The notes under the pieces are model-generated. The model was given only the letters and a program-made list of their open reading frames with translations, had not been told where the DNA came from and made no database searches. From contig NZ_DLFW01000004.1 of the NCBI RefSeq assembly GCF_002482385.1, forward strand, positions 26,911 through 90,910: DNA of 64,000 nt. The letters run 5' to 3'. Source of the stretch: Dysgonomonas sp. UBA7710 (lineage in GTDB: Bacteria; Bacteroidota; Bacteroidia; Bacteroidales; Dysgonomonadaceae). The translations under genes were made by a program, and so were the position numbers. Of this stretch, positions 61,751 to 64,000 are shown one piece after another; position 1 is the first letter of the stretch; each line of letters begins with the position of its first letter.

Positions 61751-63103
61751 ATGGCTACCGAAACCAACCGCATAGAATACAAACAGCAACTCACTGATGA
61801 TTTAGAAAAAGAGGCGATTGCTTTTCTCAATTATCAGGAAGGTGGGATTATTTACATCGGTATAGACAAGGCAGGTAAAGCCATCGGTGTTAATGATACT
61901 GATGGCGATATGCTAAAAATCAAAGATCGCTTGAAGAATAATATCATGCCTTCTTGTATGGGATTATTTGATGTTACAGTTGAGAATATTGATTCAGTAG
62001 ATGTAATAAAAATTACTTTTGCTAGTGGCACAGAAAAACCATATTATATCAAAAAGCTTGGAATGTCAGAAAAAGGTACATTCATGCGTATTGGAACAGC
62101 TGCCGAACCGATGCCTGTCAGAATGATTGAATCTCTGTTCTCTAAACGCACTCGCAATTCTATTGGTAAAATCAAATCTCCTAATCAAAGTCTTACATTT
62201 GAACAACTAAAAATTTACTATGAAAGTGCGAACAAAACGCTGAACCAGCAATTTGCATCCAATTTAGAATTACTCACAGAGGATGATAAATATAATTATG
62301 TGGCTTATTTATTAGCTGATACAAATGGAACATCAATAAAGGTTGCAAAATATGATGGACTTGATAGGGTTGATTTAAAAGAGAATAACGAATATGGTTA
62401 TTGTTCATTAGTTAAAGCGACAAAACAAGTTCTTGATAAGATTGATATAGAAAATAAAACCTTAGCCAGAATTACACCTAAAGAACGTGAAGAAAAAAGG
62501 TTGTGGAATCCTGTTGCATTGCGTGAAGCAATAATTAATGCAATGGTTCATAATGATTATACCTCAGAAGTTCCACCCAAATTTGAATTTTTTGATGATA
62601 GAATCGAAATTACTTCATTCGGAAGTTTACCCCAAGGTATGACTGAAAAAGAGTTTTTTGAAGGCTATTCTGTTCCTCGCAACAAAGAGCTGATGCGAGT
62701 GTTTAGAGATTTAGATTTAGTAGAACATTTAGGCTCTGGAGTTCCTCGTATTTTGAGAACTTATGGTAAAGAGTGTTTTAAATTTACTGAAAATTTCTTG
62801 CGAATGACATTCCCTGTTTCGGAGCAGGTGACCGAGCAAGTGACCGAGCAAGTGACCGAGCAAGTGACCGAGCAAGTGACCGAGCAAGTCAAGGAACTTG
62901 TTAAAATTTTGGATAGAGAAATGGATAGGCAAGAAATACAAAACAAATTAGGCCTTTCTCATAGGGAAAATTTCAGATCTAATTATCTAAAACCTGCATT
63001 AGATCTTGGTTTTGTTGAGATGACTATACCAGATAAGCCAAATAGCAGCTTACAAAAATATCGCTTAACAATACTGGGGAAACAACTAAAAGGAAAGCTT
63101 TGA
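61751..63103 (+). CDS. AlbA_2 (Schlafen-like) domain ATP-binding protein
   Basis: A 450-aa protein. The N-terminal AlbA_2/Schlafen-type domain (1-130; NRIEYKQQLTDDLEKEAIAF, then GGIIYIGIDKAGKAIGV) is followed by a GHKL-type ATPase domain of the HATPase_c_4 class (about 240-350; ALREAIINAMVHNDYT and LGSGVPRILRTYGKE). A C-terminal winged helix follows (RQEIQNKLGLSHRENFRS). The domains are joined by a tandem EQVT repeat, which is usual in this family. Such proteins are annotated as transcriptional regulators or RecG-like, and several are found in defence islands. It follows the two-gene unknown unit by 2 bp. Confidence 0.88.
   Translation: MATETNRIEYKQQLTDDLEKEAIAFLNYQEGGIIYIGIDKAGKAIGVNDTDGDMLKIKDRLKNNIMPSCMGLFDVTVENIDSVDVIKITFASGTEKPYYIKKLGMSEKGTFMRIGTAAEPMPVRMIESLFSKRTRNSIGKIKSPNQSLTFEQLKIYYESANKTLNQQFASNLELLTEDDKYNYVAYLLADTNGTSIKVAKYDGLDRVDLKENNEYGYCSLVKATKQVLDKIDIENKTLARITPKEREEKRLWNPVALREAIINAMVHNDYTSEVPPKFEFFDDRIEITSFGSLPQGMTEKEFFEGYSVPRNKELMRVFRDLDLVEHLGSGVPRILRTYGKECFKFTENFLRMTFPVSEQVTEQVTEQVTEQVTEQVTEQVKELVKILDREMDRQEIQNKLGLSHRENFRSNYLKPALDLGFVEMTIPDKPNSSLQKYRLTILGKQLKGKL
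62822..62890 (+). repeat. 12-bp tandem repeat encoding EQVT
   Basis: Six in-frame units of GAGCAAGTGACC (the first with CAGGTG, the last ending GTC) encode EQVT five times plus EQVK. It makes a regular linker in the AlbA_2 protein. The copy number can be expected to vary between strains. Confidence 0.95.
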
Positions 63104-63386
63104 TATTGCCAACTAATAAAGTATGATCCTTTTTCATATCTATACCCATTAGGGTATAAAGTTATGTTTTAAGCTTGAAGTTGTACCATATAGGGTATAG
63201 TTAAGTATAAATTAGAAAGACAGAAATTGAACTTTCAAAACAATTTCCTACCTTTACACTACCGCCACAAGAAGTTGTGAAGTAAGCAGAAAAATAGTGA
63301 AATACAATCGTAGCCTGACTCAAGGACTACTTTTTAGACATCATGCAAACTCGCTTGTATAGCCGAGTTGAATATATACGACCCGT
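63104..63386. other. right end of the island, no gene
   Basis: No supported ORF. A pair of inverted GGGTATA-containing sites lies near 63151 and 63196 (ATTAGGGTATA and ATAGGGTATAG). TACCTTTA near 63251 is a weak -7-like element. AACTCG/CGAGTT forms a short hairpin at about 63345-63370. These may include integrase arm sites. Confidence 0.4.
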
Positions 63387-63401
63387 CCCAGCGGGATCAC
63401 T
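63387..63401 (+). mobile_element. attR of the tRNA-Lys island
   Basis: CCCAGCGGGATCACT, an exact copy of 40932-40946. Sequence on either side differs, so the repeat is 15 bp. Confidence 0.85.
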
Positions 63402-63409
63402 GAGAATGT

Positions 63410-63446
63410 AAAGCTTTGTAAATAAATCATTTACAAAGCTTTTTTT
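63410..63446 (+). terminator. hairpin terminator, probably the original one of tRNA-Lys
   Basis: AAAGCTTTGTAAAT (63410-63423) pairs perfectly with ATTTACAAAGCTTT (63429-63442), followed by TTTTT. It lies 9 bp past attR, the position a tRNA-Lys terminator would have before the island integrated. Confidence 0.85.
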
Positions 63447-63527
63447 AGATCCGAACCCTGGATCTTTAATAAACATATTTGCCTGTATATCAACGTGTTA
63501 TTTTAATTAAAATCTCTGCTTTTATAA

Positions 63528-63965
63528 ATAGTTGTAACTAAATTAGTATATCAGTTTGAAAGACACAATGCTCATTACAGTAAATTGGTTCCTAGTGTAA
63601 TTACAGTTAAGACCTATAGCAGGTATAAACTAACCCTAAGCAGATTAATAGAATTTATGCAATCCCAATATGGGATATCTGACATTCAACTAAGTAAAGT
63701 CACTCTTGAATTCATTGAACTTTTTTTCTCTTTCCTAAAAGAGAAGCATCTATGTAGTTACAATACTGCAACAATATTTATCCAGAGGTTTCGTTCTGTT
63801 GTAAATTATGCTGCTAAGACTCACCAGCCAGCATATATCTCATTATTGAAGATCCCGCTTCAAATTTTAGAGAAATATAAACGGCAATATAATGATGAAC
63901 CAATATTTCCTATAAACAGTAATCAGAAAATGAATGAATATCTGAAGGAAACAGCAGTCATTTAG
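63528..63965 (+). pseudogene. truncated tyrosine integrase (core-binding domain only)
   Basis: An open frame from 63528 (no start codon in a normal position) to TAG 63963-63965. It reads FERHNAHYSKLVPS, then TVKTYSRYKLTLSRLIEFMQ, a typical SAM-like core-binding domain. It then jumps to IFPINSNQKMNEYLKETA, which corresponds to the linker before the HxxR motif of the integrase at 41185 (VLFPVPTNQRMNSYLKEIAD). It stops before the catalytic HxxR and Tyr. The arm-binding N-terminus and most of the catalytic domain are lost. It is the remains of an older element at the same tRNA. Confidence 0.75.
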
Positions 63966-64000
63966 AAAAGGGAGATAAAATGACGGTAATTAAAACTTAA

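Larger units (their letters stand above)
40932..63401. mobile_element. integrative mobilizable genomic island at tRNA-Lys (about 22.5 kb)
   Basis: Bounded by 15-bp direct repeats, with an integrase next to the tRNA. It carries rteC, an excisionase-like gene, BtgA/BtgB mobilization genes, and a cargo of defence genes (CBASS, a nuclease-helicase, a two-gene unknown, an AlbA_2 ATPase). There are no conjugation-pilus (tra) genes, so it would need a helper element to move. A second, truncated mobilization gene at 59754 suggests it was built from more than one element. Confidence 0.82.

Noticed and set aside
62822..62890. Regular 12-bp repeats as a possible CRISPR or satellite array
   Set aside because: They are contiguous, have no spacers, and encode an in-frame EQVT linker inside an intact gene.
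63260..63401. A second tRNA gene at the right end of the island
   Set aside because: Only the 3' 15 bp match tRNA-Lys; no acceptor, D or anticodon arms can be formed upstream.

Overview
The window is a Bacteroidales chromosome segment, probably close to Dysgonomonas, Bacteroides or Parabacteroides. The signs are two SusC/SusD polysaccharide utilization loci (PULs), a hybrid two-component sensor, Bacteroidetes-type promoters (-7 element TAnnTTTG), lipoprotein-rich glycan enzymes, a small Hc1-type histone-like gene, and RteC and BtgA/BtgB-type mobile-element genes. I cannot fix the genus from sequence reading alone.

Layout. (1) 1-15945, minus strand: a xylan-type PUL with susC, susD, a GH43, a GH2 and a GH43-GH115 fusion cut by the window start. 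A C10 cysteine peptidase and a small lipoprotein interrupt the enzyme genes and are flanked by a 145-bp direct repeat carrying the 5' end of the GH43-GH115 gene. A hybrid two-component regulator (16269-20393) is divergent from susC. (2) 20394-25967: a GH16-like C-terminal remnant, a histone-like gene, murF, and a cupin / hemerythrin-PAS / DUF1858-DUF2249 operon, followed by a repeat-rich gene-free stretch. (3) 25968-40400: a dextran-type (alpha-1,6-glucan) PUL with susC, susD, a SusE-like binding protein, GH66, GH31, GH97 and a SusR-like membrane regulator. (4) 40872-40944: tRNA-Lys(UUU), used as the attachment site of a roughly 22.5-kb genomic island. The last 15 bases copied from its 3' end recur at 63387-63401.

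The island (40932-63401) opens with a tyrosine integrase. It then carries an SDR/AraC passenger block with a decayed AraC gene, a frameshifted rteC, an excisionase-like protein, a hairpin-rich candidate oriT, and BtgA/BtgB-type mobilization genes. Its second half is a defence block. A sigma-54 activator with a CARF/RtcR-like N-terminal sensor is divergent from a CBASS operon: a small ORF, a Cas2-like small protein, CapV patatin phospholipase, CD-NTase, and an E2-like protein with a SEC-C zinc motif. The intergenic region has a textbook -24/-12 promoter and a 15-bp perfect inverted repeat suited to be the activator site. Next come a very large nuclease-helicase-methyltransferase-like fusion, an unrecognised two-gene unit (338 aa plus a 139-aa membrane protein) and an AlbA_2/Schlafen-like ATPase. 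A broken integrase beyond the right attachment site suggests that this tRNA has been used more than once.

The most noteworthy candidate is the sigma-54/CARF-controlled, E2-only CBASS operon. The regulator, promoter and palindrome are seen directly; that they form an inducible immune circuit is inference.
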